DNA of 43,591 nucleotides from Thermus antranikianii DSM 12462 (lineage in GTDB: Bacteria > Deinococcota > Deinococci > Deinococcales > Thermaceae): contig NZ_AUIW01000015.1 of the NCBI RefSeq assembly GCF_000423905.1, positions 1 through 43,591 of the forward strand, read 5' to 3'. The notes beneath the pieces were generated by a model. The model did no database searches and had not been told where the DNA came from. It saw nothing but the letters and a program-made list of their open reading frames with translations. This document shows, piece by piece, positions 26,019 through 34,294 of the stretch. Made by a program: the position numbers and the translations under genes. Every line of letters begins with the position of its first letter. Within the stretch, counting starts at the first letter, position 1.

Positions 26019-26486
26019 ATGCGGACCCTTAACCTGAGCCTACGCCCGGTGCTTCCCGAGGATGCCCCCCTCCTGCACCAGCTCTTCCTGCGAAGCCCCG
26101 GGTACTTCGCCCTGATCGGTATGGAACCCCCGGCCCTCGAGGACGTGGCCCGGGACCTGGCCACCCTGGAGAAGGACGAGCGCCGCCGGGTCTTCCTCCT
26201 CTTCCTGGAGGAGGAGGCGGTGGGCTACCTGGACTACAAGCTTCGCTACCCCGAGCCTGAGGACGCCACCCTAAGCCTCCTCCTCATCCGGGAAGACCGC
26301 CAGGGGCAGGGCCTGGGGCGAAGGGCCCTGGAACACCTCCTAAACCACCTTCTTGCGGGAACCGAGCGGCTTTATGCGGTGGTCTACGGCAACAACGCCC
26401 GGGCCAAGGCCTTCTTCCAGGCCCAGGGTTTCCGTCACGTGAAGGACGGGGGCCCCACCCTGAGCTGGTACGTGCGGGAGCTATAA
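26019..26486 (+). CDS. GNAT family N-acetyltransferase
   Basis: 155 residues. The acetyl-CoA-binding motif A is REDRQGQGLGRRALEHLL, followed by VVYGNNARAKAFFQAQGF, the typical motif B. The acceptor substrate cannot be inferred. ATG 26019 is preferred because TAGCAT lies 7 nt upstream (leaderless); ATG 26010, two residues plus one earlier, overlaps that box. It is monocistronic, flanked by the csp terminator and a hairpin after its stop. Confidence 0.87.
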   Translation: MRTLNLSLRPVLPEDAPLLHQLFLRSPGYFALIGMEPPALEDVARDLATLEKDERRRVFLLFLEEEAVGYLDYKLRYPEPEDATLSLLLIREDRQGQGLGRRALEHLLNHLLAGTERLYAVVYGNNARAKAFFQAQGFRHVKDGGPTLSWYVREL

Positions 26487-26490
26487 CCCG

Positions 26491-26524
26491 GCACCCCACC
26501 CAGGATCTCGCCCAGGTGGGGTGC
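26491..26524. terminator. hairpin between the GNAT gene and ferredoxin
   Basis: GCACCCCACC (26491-26500) pairs with GGTGGGGTGC (26515-26524). There is no strong U-run; it is a likely shared terminator of the two convergent genes. Confidence 0.6.
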
Positions 26525-26558
26525 ACCTGAACCCTAAGCCCGCTCTGGGCCTAAGCCC

Positions 26559-26798
26559 CTAGCCCAAGCCGGCCAGCTTGCGGTTCTTCTCGATGTAGGA
26601 CTTCCACTGCTCGGGAACGTCCTCCTCGGGGTAGATGGCGTTCACCGGGCAGGCGGGTACGCAGGCCCCGCAGTCGATGCACTCCTCGGGGTGGATGTAG
26701 AACTGGTCCCCCCCGTCGTAGATGCACTCCACGGGGCAAACCTCCACGCAGGACTGGTCCTTTACGCCGATGCAGGGTTCACAGATCACGTGCGGCAT
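26559..26798 (-). CDS. seven-iron ferredoxin
   Basis: 79 residues, essentially the known Thermus 7Fe ferredoxin. Nine cysteines lie at 6, 9, 17, 21, 25, 40, 43, 46 and 50. By family rule Cys9, 17 and 50 hold the [3Fe-4S] cluster, and Cys21, 40, 43 and 46 the [4Fe-4S] cluster. It is a soluble low-potential electron carrier, for example for 2-oxoacid oxidoreductases. GGGAGGTGAAGG precedes the ATG. Monocistronic. Confidence 0.95.
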   Translation of the reverse strand: MPHVICEPCIGVKDQSCVEVCPVECIYDGGDQFYIHPEECIDCGACVPACPVNAIYPEEDVPEQWKSYIEKNRKLAGLG

Positions 26799-26828
26799 CC
26801 TTCACCTCCCGAGCAACCGCTCCCCCCT

Positions 26829-26855
26829 ATTTTAGGGCAGATGGCCCTTTGTCAA
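26829..26855 (-). promoter_or_regulatory. ferredoxin promoter (TTGACA-15-TAAAAT)
   Basis: On the minus strand TTGACA (26855-26850) and TAAAAT (26834-26829); the spacer is 15 bp, shorter than usual. Both hexamers are otherwise very good. Confidence 0.65.
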
Positions 26856-26859
26856 CCGC

Positions 26860-27399
26860 CTAGGCCCCCAGGTGCCGGAAGAAGGCCTCCCGGGAGATGG
26901 CCCCCACCACCTCCTCCCCCCTGACCACCAGGACCAAGGGCTGCCGCAGGAAGAGGGGGGAAAGCTCGCTCACCGCCACCTCCGCCTCCACACTGGGCAC
27001 CTCCTCCAGGGGCAGGATGTGGTCGGAAAGGCCCAGTAGCCCCACCGGCCGCCCCTCGTGCACCAGCAGGGCCAGCCCCCGGCCCTCGTAGGCCTCGAGG
27101 GCCTCCACCCGGGGCAGGGGCCGCGCCAGGCGCCGTGCCGGGATGGGCCAGAGGAGCCCGGCGGTGAGCAAGGTGGTGCAGGGCACCCGCACCGCCTTCT
27201 TGGCCACGTAGAGGGAAAAGGTGAAGAAGAGGAGAAACCCCAACCCCTCCAGGAGGCCGGCCAGGTTAAAGCTCTCCCACCCCAGCCTGCCCCCACCCCC
27301 GAGGAAGGAGTGGAGGAGGTAGGAGAAGAGAAGGCCCAGCACCAGGGCGGCTAGATAAGCGAAAAGCCCGGCCAGGCGGAGCTCCTTCACCGTGCGCAT
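26860..27399 (-). CDS. membrane protein with CBS-like C-terminal half
   Basis: 179 residues. Two N-terminal membrane helices (about 8-33 and 45-66) are followed by a cytoplasmic domain of about 110 residues. That domain's pattern (LALLVHEGRPVGLLGLSDHI and LVLVVRGEEVVGAISREAFF) resembles a pair of degenerate CBS motifs, which sense adenine nucleotides in other proteins. It lies 4 nt after the nucleotidyltransferase gene and is likely co-transcribed with it. No function can be assigned. Confidence 0.6.
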   Translation of the reverse strand: MRTVKELRLAGLFAYLAALVLGLLFSYLLHSFLGGGGRLGWESFNLAGLLEGLGFLLFFTFSLYVAKKAVRVPCTTLLTAGLLWPIPARRLARPLPRVEALEAYEGRGLALLVHEGRPVGLLGLSDHILPLEEVPSVEAEVAVSELSPLFLRQPLVLVVRGEEVVGAISREAFFRHLGA

Positions 27400-27403
27400 G
27401 GGC

Positions 27404-28096
27404 TTAGCTTACCAGGTCCTCCTCCCGGTCCACATCCACCCCCACCTCGGGGTAAGGGGTGATGAGGGCCTTGGCCTCCACCCCTAGGATCCTCCCGGCC
27501 CTTCCCTCCAGCTCGGGGAGGGAAAGCCGGCCCAGAAGAAGCTTGAGGAGGACGTCCAGGCCGATGAGCCGGGCCAGGGCCAAGGGGCTTTTCCTCAGGG
27601 CCACCACCCTTTGGGCCAGGGGCAGGGCCTGGTAGAAAAGCCCCTTGTCCAAAAGCACCAGGTTTCCCCCGGTGAAAACCCCCTCCCGCAGGCGGGCGTA
27701 GGTGCGCCGGCTGTGGGGAAAACGGGCCTCCACCGCCTCCTTGGGGACGATGGGGTAGACGAGAGCAGCCTCCGGGGCCTTTTCCAGCACATAGCGCACC
27801 GCCTCCGGGGTGAGGTGGGGGATGTCGGCGGTGGCCACCAGGACCCGCCCCTCCACGTGCTCCAAGGCCGCCTCCAGGTTCCCAAGCAGGCTTCCCCTGT
27901 CGGGCAGGGTCAGGCGGGGGGAGGGGCTTAGCCCCGGGTTCTCCCCCACGTAGACCACGGAAAGCCCCGCTTCCCTCAAGGCGGAAAGCACCCACTCCGC
28001 CATGGGCCTTCCCCGGTAGGGCACCAGGGCCTTGCTCCGCACCCCGTACTTCCCCGCCCAAGCCTCCTCGCCGCCTCCCAGGACAATGGCCTCCAC
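27404..28096 (-). CDS. MobA-like nucleotidyltransferase family protein
   Basis: 230 residues, GT-A-type NTP transferase. The N-terminus AIVLGGGEEAW with SKALVPYRGRPM is the nucleotide-binding loop and catalytic lysine region, and VLVATADIPHLT holds the metal-binding Asp. It resembles sugar-phosphate or molybdenum cofactor nucleotidyltransferases; the substrate is unknown. The start is GTG 28096, 6 nt after TAGCAT, suggesting a leaderless message. Confidence 0.75.
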   Translation of the reverse strand: MEAIVLGGGEEAWAGKYGVRSKALVPYRGRPMAEWVLSALREAGLSVVYVGENPGLSPSPRLTLPDRGSLLGNLEAALEHVEGRVLVATADIPHLTPEAVRYVLEKAPEAALVYPIVPKEAVEARFPHSRRTYARLREGVFTGGNLVLLDKGLFYQALPLAQRVVALRKSPLALARLIGLDVLLKLLLGRLSLPELEGRAGRILGVEAKALITPYPEVGVDVDREEDLVS

Positions 28097-28102
28097 GCCC
28101 CT

Positions 28103-28108
28103 ATGCTA
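28103..28108 (-). promoter_or_regulatory. candidate -10 box for the nucleotidyltransferase (TAGCAT)
   Basis: TAGCAT on the minus strand, 6 nt before GTG 28096. Confidence 0.45.
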
Positions 28109-28124
28109 AAGGTTTTGCCGGGAC

Positions 28125-28151
28125 CCCCACCCCGGCATCGCCGGGGTGGGG
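28125..28151 (-). terminator. hairpin after the PEGA-domain gene
   Basis: A perfect 12-bp stem: CCCCACCCCGGC with GCCGGGGTGGGG, loop of three. It ends the PEGA gene before the nucleotidyltransferase promoter. Confidence 0.7.
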
Positions 28152-28156
28152 TGGCA

Positions 28157-29773
28157 TTAAAGGGGCCTAAGGGTAAACCGGAGCACCTGGTTCCCCGTGA
28201 TGCGCACCGTTTCCACTAGGGTGCGGTACCCAGGGGCCACCAGGGTGAGTTCGTGCTCGCCGAAGGGCGCCTCGAGGCGCAGGTAACCGCCCTTGGCCAC
28301 CCCCACCTCCTCCCCATCCAGGAAGACCCGGGCCTCCACGTTCAGGTAAAGCTCCAACACCGCCCGCACCGGCACGAGCTCCACGTAAAGCCTCACGGAC
28401 TCCCCGGGGCGCACCTCCACCTGGGCCCGGTACTCCCCGTAGCCGAGGGCCAGGACCCGCACCTCATGGAGACCGGCCTCGAGGGTCATCCTTAAAGGTG
28501 CCCGGCCCATCGAGCGGCCGTCGATGTAGACCTCAGCCCCCTCGGGCCTAGCCTCCAGGTAAAGCTCCCCCGTGCGGATGGGCCTCAAGGTGGCGGAAAC
28601 CCGGGTCTCCCGGCCCCCTTCCACCCGCACCGTGGCCCGGTAGGGCTCGTAACCCGGGGCCTTGAGCTCCACCTGATAGGTTCCCTCCTCCAGCACCAGG
28701 CGCAAGGGAGTCCGGCCCCGCAAGGTGCCGTTCACGTAGGCCTCGGCCCCCGTGGGGCTGGACTCCAAGAGAAGGGTGCCGGTGCGGGGAATGGGGTTCA
28801 GGCGCACGTCCAGCCGGGTGGTCTCGCCCCTTCGCACCTGGACCGTGGCCCGGTAGGGCTCGTAGCCCGGCGCCTTAAGCTCCACCGCATACCGCCCCTC
28901 GGGCAGGCTTAGGGAAAGGGGCGTGCGGCCCCTGAGGACTCCTTCCACGTACACCTCGGCCCCGGAAGGGCTGGAGGTGACGGCAAGGGTCCCTTGCCTG
29001 GGCTCCGGCACCAGCTGGGCGAAGACCTGGACCCTTTCCCCGGGCCTGGGGTTCACCACGACCCGGTAGGGCTGGTAGCCGGCAAGCCGGAGCTCCACCT
29101 CGTGCCGGCCCGGGTTCACCTGGAGGCTAACGGGGGTGCGCCCAGAAAGCCGTCCATCCAGGTAAACCTCGGCGCCAACGGGCCTCGAGTCCACCACCAG
29201 GGTGGCCGTGGCCGGGGTGGGTGGGGGGGCCGTGACCCGGCCCACGAAGTAGCGGGCCACGTCGGTGACCCAGTCCTTGTCGGGGACGGGCTCAATCACG
29301 ATGGAAAGCGCCCGGGCTAAGCCCTCCGCCCCCTGGACCCGCACCTGGTTGCGCTCCACATCCAGGATCTCCCCCAGGGAAAGGGGGCGCTTGCTCGCCA
29401 CCGCCAGGATGCGGTCCTCGCCCTCGGGACCCGTCACCGTGTAGCGGTAGCGGGCCCCTTCCGGGGGAAAGCGCCGGGTTTCCCCGGCCCGGAGGAAGTT
29501 GCCCCGTTCGAAGGCGTTGGGCAGGATGGGGTCAACTTTCCCGTCGGCGTTGATGTTGAAAAGGTAGACGTAGGCATCCTGGTTCACGTTCACGTAGATG
29601 AAGATGGGCTCACCGATCTGGTAAACCGCACCTCCCCGTTTGCCGGGGTCCTTGTCCACCCAAACCCGAACCTGCAGGTCGGTGGGCACGGGATTCACGA
29701 GGATCCCCTGGGGGCTTACCTGCTGGGCCAAAGCCGTCCCCAGGCCCAGGATGGCCCAAAGCAGTTTGCGCAT
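28157..29773 (-). CDS. secreted DUF4384 plus PEGA-repeat protein
   Basis: 538 residues. A cleavable signal peptide (1-18, ending TALAQ) is followed by a DUF4384-like domain (to about 180; QDAYVYLFNINADGKVDPILPN). Then come four PEGA repeats (SRPVGAEVYLDG, SSPSGAEVYVEG, SSPTGAEAYVNG, ARPEGAEVYIDG) and a fifth degenerate one. PEGA domains are associated with the envelope or S-layer. ATG 29773 is preferred to GTG 29782 because GGAGGTGAGG is at the right distance. Related proteins occur in Deinococcus-Thermus; a role in the cell envelope is inferred. Confidence 0.82.
   Translation of the reverse strand: MRKLLWAILGLGTALAQQVSPQGILVNPVPTDLQVRVWVDKDPGKRGGAVYQIGEPIFIYVNVNQDAYVYLFNINADGKVDPILPNAFERGNFLRAGETRRFPPEGARYRYTVTGPEGEDRILAVASKRPLSLGEILDVERNQVRVQGAEGLARALSIVIEPVPDKDWVTDVARYFVGRVTAPPPTPATATLVVDSRPVGAEVYLDGRLSGRTPVSLQVNPGRHEVELRLAGYQPYRVVVNPRPGERVQVFAQLVPEPRQGTLAVTSSPSGAEVYVEGVLRGRTPLSLSLPEGRYAVELKAPGYEPYRATVQVRRGETTRLDVRLNPIPRTGTLLLESSPTGAEAYVNGTLRGRTPLRLVLEEGTYQVELKAPGYEPYRATVRVEGGRETRVSATLRPIRTGELYLEARPEGAEVYIDGRSMGRAPLRMTLEAGLHEVRVLALGYGEYRAQVEVRPGESVRLYVELVPVRAVLELYLNVEARVFLDGEEVGVAKGGYLRLEAPFGEHELTLVAPGYRTLVETVRITGNQVLRFTLRPL
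28630..28886 (-). repeat. duplicated PEGA repeat unit
   Basis: Bases 28630-28673 and 28843-28886 are 41/44 identical, 213 bp (71 codons) apart. They encode the identical peptide ELKAPGYEPYRATV in two neighbouring PEGA repeats, which points to a recent internal duplication or gene conversion. Confidence 0.8.
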
Positions 29774-29841
29774 ATCCCTCACCTCCGCCCTCAGGCTAAA
29801 GCTTTCCTGTGAAAATCCTGAGGGAAAAGGGACAAGGCCCC

Positions 29842-30792
29842 TTAAGACTCGGCGTAGGCCCCAAGGGCGCGGAAGCGGCGGTAGCGGTCCTGGTAGAGCT
29901 CCTCCGGGGAAAGCCCTTTGAGCTCCTCGAGGGTCCTCAGAAGGGCTTCCTTGATGTTCTGGATGGCCTTAAGGGGGTCCTTGTGGGCCCCGCCCTCGGG
30001 CTCGGGGACGATGGCGTCCACCACCCTCTGGGCCAGGAGGTCCCTTGCGGTGAGCTTCAAAGCCTCGGCGGCCTTAGGGGCCTCCTTGGCATCCCGCCAG
30101 AGGATGGCGGCGCAGGACTCGGGGCTGATCACCGAGTACCAGGCGTTCTCCATGATGAGGACCCGGTTGGCCACCCCGATGGCCAAGGCCCCCCCGCTGC
30201 CCCCCTCCCCCAGGATGAGGGCGATGGCGGGCACCTTCAGGCGGCTCATGCGCTGGATGCTCTGGGCGATGACCCAGGCCTGGCCCCGCTCCTCCGCGGA
30301 AACCCCCGGGTAGGCCCCCGGGGTGTCGATAAAGGATATGAAGGGGTAGCCGAACCGGTCCGCCAGGTCCATGAGGCGCATGGCCTTGCGGTACCCCTCG
30401 GGGTGGGGCATACCGAAGTTGCGCTTTAGGTTCTCCTTGGTGTCCCTCCCCTTCTGGTGGCCCACCACCACCACCTTCTGGCCCTCCAAATAGGCGAGCC
30501 CCCCCACGATGGCGGGGTCGTCGGCGAAGGCCCGGTCCCCATGGAGCTCCAAAAAGTCCTGGAAGGCCTTCTCCAGGACGTCCAGGGTGGTGGGGCGGCC
30601 CGGGGCCCGGGCCAGCTGCACCCTCTGCCAGGCGGTGAGGCTCCCGTATACCTCCTGCTTGAGCCTAGCCAGGCGCTCCTCCAAAAGGCGAATCTCCGCC
30701 TCCAGGTCTACCCCCGTGGTGCGGGCGGTTTCCCTTAGCTCTGCGATGCGCTTTTCTAGCTCCAGGATGGGCTTTTCAAACTCCAACGGCAT
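29842..30792 (-). CDS. accA: acetyl-CoA carboxylase carboxyltransferase subunit alpha
   Basis: 316 residues, standard AccA. The N-terminal coiled coil ([12 protein letters not shown]) and core segments [41 protein letters not shown] and [10 protein letters not shown] are diagnostic. With AccD it transfers carboxyl from carboxybiotin to acetyl-CoA, giving malonyl-CoA for fatty acid synthesis. It overlaps the end of accD by 17 nt, so equimolar translation is likely. It is the last gene of its operon. Confidence 0.96.
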   Translation of the reverse strand: MPLEFEKPILELEKRIAELRETARTTGVDLEAEIRLLEERLARLKQEVYGSLTAWQRVQLARAPGRPTTLDVLEKAFQDFLELHGDRAFADDPAIVGGLAYLEGQKVVVVGHQKGRDTKENLKRNFGMPHPEGYRKAMRLMDLADRFGYPFISFIDTPGAYPGVSAEERGQAWVIAQSIQRMSRLKVPAIALILGEGGSGGALAIGVANRVLIMENAWYSVISPESCAAILWRDAKEAPKAAEALKLTARDLLAQRVVDAIVPEPEGGAHKDPLKAIQNIKEALLRTLEELKGLSPEELYQDRYRRFRALGAYAES

Positions 30793-31633
30793 AGGAAACT
30801 CCGGGGTGCAAATGGCGAAGGACCAGGACCAGCTCCGCCTTCAACCTCCTGCGGTCCGTAACCCGGTCCACCATCCCGTGCTTCAGCAAAAACTCCGAAC
30901 GCTGGAAGCCCTCGGGAAGCTCCTGGCGGATGGTCTGGCGGATGACCCTGGGCCCGGCGAAGCCGATCAGGGCCCCGGGTTCGGCGAAGATCACGTCGGC
31001 CAGGGCGGCGAAGCTGGCGGTGACCCCCCCGGTGGTGGGGTCGGTGAGGATGGAAACGTAAGGAAGGCGTTTCTCCCAAAGGCGGTCCAGGCTCATCACC
31101 GTCTTGGCCATCTGCATGAGGGAAAGGGCCGCCTCCTGCATCCTGGCCCCGCCCGAGGCCGCCACGATCACCAGGGCCCGGCCCTCCGCCGCCGCCCTTT
31201 CCGCCCCCCGGGCGATCTCCTCCCCCACCACGCTCCCCATGGACCCCCCAGCAAAGGCGTAGTCCATCACCAGAAGGACCGCGGGCACCCCACCGATGGC
31301 GCAGGTACCCCCCAGGATGGCGTCCTTGCGACCGGTCTCCTCCTGGTAGGCCCTGAGCCTTTCCGCATAGGGTTTGGTGTCCACAAAGCCTAAGGGATCC
31401 AGGGGCCTAAGCCCGGTGATCTCCTGGAAGGTGCCGGGGTCTGCCAGCATCTCCACCCTTTCGGAAGCGGGCACCCGGTGGTGGTGGCCGCACTTGGGGC
31501 AGACGTAGAGGTTTTCCCGGAACTCCTTCTTGTAGAGCTGGGCCCCGCAGGCCTCGCACTTGGTCCAGAGCTCGGGGACGTCCCGGTTCCCCCCGCTGGG
31601 CCTTTTTCTCCGGAAAAGCCGCTCTAGGGCCAC
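30776..31633 (-). CDS. accD: acetyl-CoA carboxylase carboxyltransferase subunit beta
   Basis: 285 residues from GTG 31633. The N-terminal zinc ribbon has Cys26, Cys29, Cys45 and Cys48 (CEACG, CPKCG), and the crotonase-like core follows ([20 protein letters not shown]). The frame is open upstream to 31714, but GTG 31633 lies 1 nt after the bactofilin stop, has AGGAGGCG upstream and gives the normal N-terminus. It partners with AccA. Downstream of bactofilin, an unusual neighbour. Confidence 0.93.
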   Translation of the reverse strand: MALERLFRRKRPSGGNRDVPELWTKCEACGAQLYKKEFRENLYVCPKCGHHHRVPASERVEMLADPGTFQEITGLRPLDPLGFVDTKPYAERLRAYQEETGRKDAILGGTCAIGGVPAVLLVMDYAFAGGSMGSVVGEEIARGAERAAAEGRALVIVAASGGARMQEAALSLMQMAKTVMSLDRLWEKRLPYVSILTDPTTGGVTASFAALADVIFAEPGALIGFAGPRVIRQTIRQELPEGFQRSEFLLKHGMVDRVTDRRRLKAELVLVLRHLHPGVSYAVGV

Positions 31634-31634
31634 G

Positions 31635-32006
31635 CTACGCCTCCTTGGGAGCCTCGAGGGCCTTGGTCTCCCCCGCCAGGCTCTGGCCGATGAAGACCGC
31701 TCCCGCCTCCACATCCAGGACCTGGGCCCGCACCGTGCCGGTGAAGCGGGCCGTCTTGGAAAGGCTCACCTTCTGAGCCACCAGGTCCGCCTTCACCTCC
31801 CCGTGGATCTGGACGCTCCCTGCCTCCACCCTTTCCCCTTCCACCCGGCCCGTGCGCCCCACCTCCAGCTCCCCTTCCACGTAGACCGAGCCCTTGACCA
31901 AGCCGTCGATGCGCACCTGGCCCTTGGCCTTCAGATCCCCCAGGACCTCGGTGTCGGGCCCTAGGTAGGTGAGGGCTCCCCCCTTCCTGCCCAACATCCG
32001 CCCCAT
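31635..32006 (-). CDS. bactofilin (polymer-forming cytoskeletal protein)
   Basis: 123 residues. A short N-terminal tail is followed by a regular beta-helix with 5-6-residue periodicity ([27 protein letters not shown]), the bactofilin DUF583 domain. Bactofilins self-assemble into membrane-associated filaments that position cell-wall enzymes. ATG 32006 lies 1 nt after the M23 peptidase stop, so the pair is co-translated. The remaining frame upstream is antisense to the peptidase. Confidence 0.88.
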   Translation of the reverse strand: MGRMLGRKGGALTYLGPDTEVLGDLKAKGQVRIDGLVKGSVYVEGELEVGRTGRVEGERVEAGSVQIHGEVKADLVAQKVSLSKTARFTGTVRAQVLDVEAGAVFIGQSLAGETKALEAPKEA

Positions 32007-32007
32007 T

Positions 32008-32940
32008 TTACCGGCCGGCCCAGGTGGGGGGAAGGTAGGGCCTCGGGTCCACGGGGGTGCCGTAGCGGTAGACACCGTAGTGGAGGTGGGGACCGGTGGA
32101 GCGGCCCGTGGAGCCCACGTACCCCAGGACCTGCCCCCTTTCCACCCTCTGCCCGGGGCGCACCAGGATGCGGGAAAGGTGGCCGTAGAGGCTCTGGTAC
32201 CCCTCGGCGTGGTCCAGGAGGACGGCGAGGCCATAGGCCCCCATCCAGCCGGCCCGGGCCACCACCCCGCCTCCCGTGGCGTAGACGGGAGCACCGTAAG
32301 GGGCGGAGAGGTCCAGGCCGTCGTGGAACTCATACCCCGGGCCGAAGGGGTTCTTGCGCACGCCGAAGAAGGAGGTGATCCCCTCGTAACCCCTTAGGGG
32401 CAGGCCCCGGGGGAGGCTTCGCTCCACCTCCAGGGTCCTCTCCAAGGCCGGCACCACCTCCTTAAGCTGGTTCCTTAGGTCCAGGACCTCGGCCCGCACC
32501 TCCGCCCAGCCCGCCAGGGACTCCTCGGGGGAGGCCGCCACAGCCCCACCCCCCTGGCCCCCCTCCTGGTAGCGCACGGGAAGGGCGTTTAAAGGGGAAA
32601 GCCCCGCCCGGCGGCGGAGCTCCTCTATGGCCTTCTTGATCTCCTCAAGCTCCTTCTTGGTGCGCTTGGCCTCCTCCGAGAGGGCCCCGTTTTTGGCCCG
32701 CTCCGCCTCGAGGGCCAAGGAAAGCCTCCGGGCCTCCTGGGAAAGAGCCTGGAGGCGAACCTCGAGGGTTCGGGCCTCCCGGCTCCTATGCCAGAGGTAG
32801 AGGTTGGCCCCGGTCCAAAGGGTCAGGAGGACCAGGATCAGGGCCACGGCCCACCCCGGCAGGGACACCGCCCGGCTTCCCCCGCCGCTTCGGGCAAGGA
32901 GAAGGGTATAGCGCACGGGCCTCCTAGCCTGCCGCTTCAT
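32008..32940 (-). CDS. M23 family peptidoglycan endopeptidase
   Basis: 310 residues from ATG 32940. An N-terminal membrane anchor (about 28-50) is followed by a coiled coil (about 60-115) and a C-terminal LytM domain with the zinc motifs HDGLD and HLHY. It cleaves peptide cross-links in the wall. Its pairing with bactofilin is the arrangement known to control cell shape in other bacteria. TATACT (32953-32948) lies 7 nt before the ATG, suggesting that the peptidase-bactofilin-accDA unit has its own leaderless promoter. Confidence 0.9.
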   Translation of the reverse strand: MKRQARRPVRYTLLLARSGGGSRAVSLPGWAVALILVLLTLWTGANLYLWHRSREARTLEVRLQALSQEARRLSLALEAERAKNGALSEEAKRTKKELEEIKKAIEELRRRAGLSPLNALPVRYQEGGQGGGAVAASPEESLAGWAEVRAEVLDLRNQLKEVVPALERTLEVERSLPRGLPLRGYEGITSFFGVRKNPFGPGYEFHDGLDLSAPYGAPVYATGGGVVARAGWMGAYGLAVLLDHAEGYQSLYGHLSRILVRPGQRVERGQVLGYVGSTGRSTGPHLHYGVYRYGTPVDPRPYLPPTWAGR

Positions 32941-32947
32941 CCGGTCG

Positions 32948-32953
32948 AGTATA
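32948..32953 (-). promoter_or_regulatory. candidate -10 box for the M23 peptidase unit (TATACT)
   Basis: TATACT on the minus strand, 7 nt before ATG 32940; no clear -35. Confidence 0.5.
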
Positions 32954-32997
32954 CCCCACCCCACCGCCACCTGCCCTGCGCAACCCTATGTTGCGCC

Positions 32998-34272
32998 TCA
33001 GGGCACAGCATCCAGGACCAGGGGCAGGGGGCTTGCCGAAAATCCCAGCTGGAAGGCCTCCCTTAAGTGGGCCAGGGCTTCCTCCAAGCCCTTCCCGCGG
33101 TGGTAGACCAGGGCCAGGGCCTCCCCCCTTTCCACCCAGTCCCCGGGCTTTTTCAGCAGATAGACCCCCACCCCGTGGTCGATGGCCTCCCCCTTCTTCC
33201 TACGCCCGCCCCCCAGGGCCAAAACCGCCAGGCCCACCCGGTAGGCATCCACCTCCTGCACCACGCCCTCCTTCTCCGAGACGAGAGGAAGTTCCTCCCC
33301 AAGGGGAAGCAGGGAGAAGTCCTCCACCACCCGGGGATTTCCCCCCTGGGCCTCGAGGAAGGCCTGGAACCTTTCCAGCGCCTTGCCGCTTTCCCAGGCC
33401 CTACGGGCCAGGCCCGGGTCCAGCCCCTCAAGCCGTAAGGCCTCCTCCGCAAGGCGCAGGGCCACCTCCACGAGGTCCTCCGGTCCCTTTCCCTTCAGGG
33501 TTTCTATGGCCTCCCGGACCTCTATGGCGTTCCCCACCGCCCGGCCCAGGGGGGCCTCCATGCTGGTGAGGAGGGCCCTAACCCTTCGCCCCGCCCCCTG
33601 GCCGATCCCCACCATGGTCCTGGCGAGAAGCCGGGCTTCCTCCAGGGTCTTCATGAAGGCCCCCTTGCCCACCTTCACGTCCAAGACGATGCTCCTCGCC
33701 CCGGCCGCCAGCTTCTTGCTCATGATGGAGCTGGCGATCAAGGGGATGCTCTCCACCGTGGCCGTGACATCCCTTAGGGCGTAGAGCTTCCCGTCCAGAG
33801 GAGCCAGGTCCGGGCTTTGGGCGGCGATGACTAGGCCGATGCGCTCGGCCCTTTCCAGAAACTCCCCCTCCGTCATCTCCCCCCGCCAGCCCGGCACCGA
33901 CTCCAGCTTGTCGATGGTCCCCCCGGTGTGGGCCAGGCCCCGGCCCGACATCTTGGCGAAGGTGCACCCCGCCGCCGCCAGGATGGGCCCCACCACCAGG
34001 CTCACCTTGTCCCCCACCCCCCCGGAGGAGTGCTTGTCCACGGGGTGGGGCAGATGGGAGAGGTCCAGGACCCTCCCCGAGTAGGCCATGGTTTCCGTAA
34101 GCCATAGGGTTTCCTCCGGGTCCAGGCCCCTCAGGAAGGCGGCCATGAGCCAGGCGGATACCTGGTAGTCCGCCACCTCTTCCTTCAGGTAGCCCTCGAG
34201 GAAAGCCTTCAGGTCCTCCCGCCTGTGCTTCAGGCCCTCCCGCTTCTCGCGGATGAACTGCACCGGGTTCAT
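32998..34272 (-). CDS. pdp: pyrimidine-nucleoside phosphorylase
   Basis: 424 residues. The phosphate-binding signature KHSSGGVGDK is at 80-89, and SGRGLAHTGGTIDKLES follows. It belongs to the thymidine/pyrimidine nucleoside phosphorylase family (deoA/pdp), splitting uridine or thymidine with phosphate. A Lys is seen at the family's variable specificity region but I cannot assign thymidine versus pyrimidine specificity. TAGCAT lies 6 nt before the ATG; the gene is divergent from a Uma2-family gene with only 22 bp between the start codons. Confidence 0.92.
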   Translation of the reverse strand: MNPVQFIREKREGLKHRREDLKAFLEGYLKEEVADYQVSAWLMAAFLRGLDPEETLWLTETMAYSGRVLDLSHLPHPVDKHSSGGVGDKVSLVVGPILAAAGCTFAKMSGRGLAHTGGTIDKLESVPGWRGEMTEGEFLERAERIGLVIAAQSPDLAPLDGKLYALRDVTATVESIPLIASSIMSKKLAAGARSIVLDVKVGKGAFMKTLEEARLLARTMVGIGQGAGRRVRALLTSMEAPLGRAVGNAIEVREAIETLKGKGPEDLVEVALRLAEEALRLEGLDPGLARRAWESGKALERFQAFLEAQGGNPRVVEDFSLLPLGEELPLVSEKEGVVQEVDAYRVGLAVLALGGGRRKKGEAIDHGVGVYLLKKPGDWVERGEALALVYHRGKGLEEALAHLREAFQLGFSASPLPLVLDAVP

Positions 34273-34278
34273 GCCCCC

Positions 34279-34288
34279 ATGCTACGCT
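34279..34288. promoter_or_regulatory. overlapping -10 boxes of divergent pdp and Uma2 genes
   Basis: Minus strand TAGCAT (34284-34279), 6 nt before the pdp ATG; plus strand TACGCT (34283-34288), 6 nt before the Uma2 ATG. They share two base pairs, so both promoters cannot be occupied at once. Confidence 0.45.
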
Positions 34289-34294
34289 AGGGCT

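Noticed and set aside
28157..29773. PEGA repeats considered as a possible CRISPR or satellite array
   Set aside because: Repeats are coding, diverged and spaced by whole codons in one frame.
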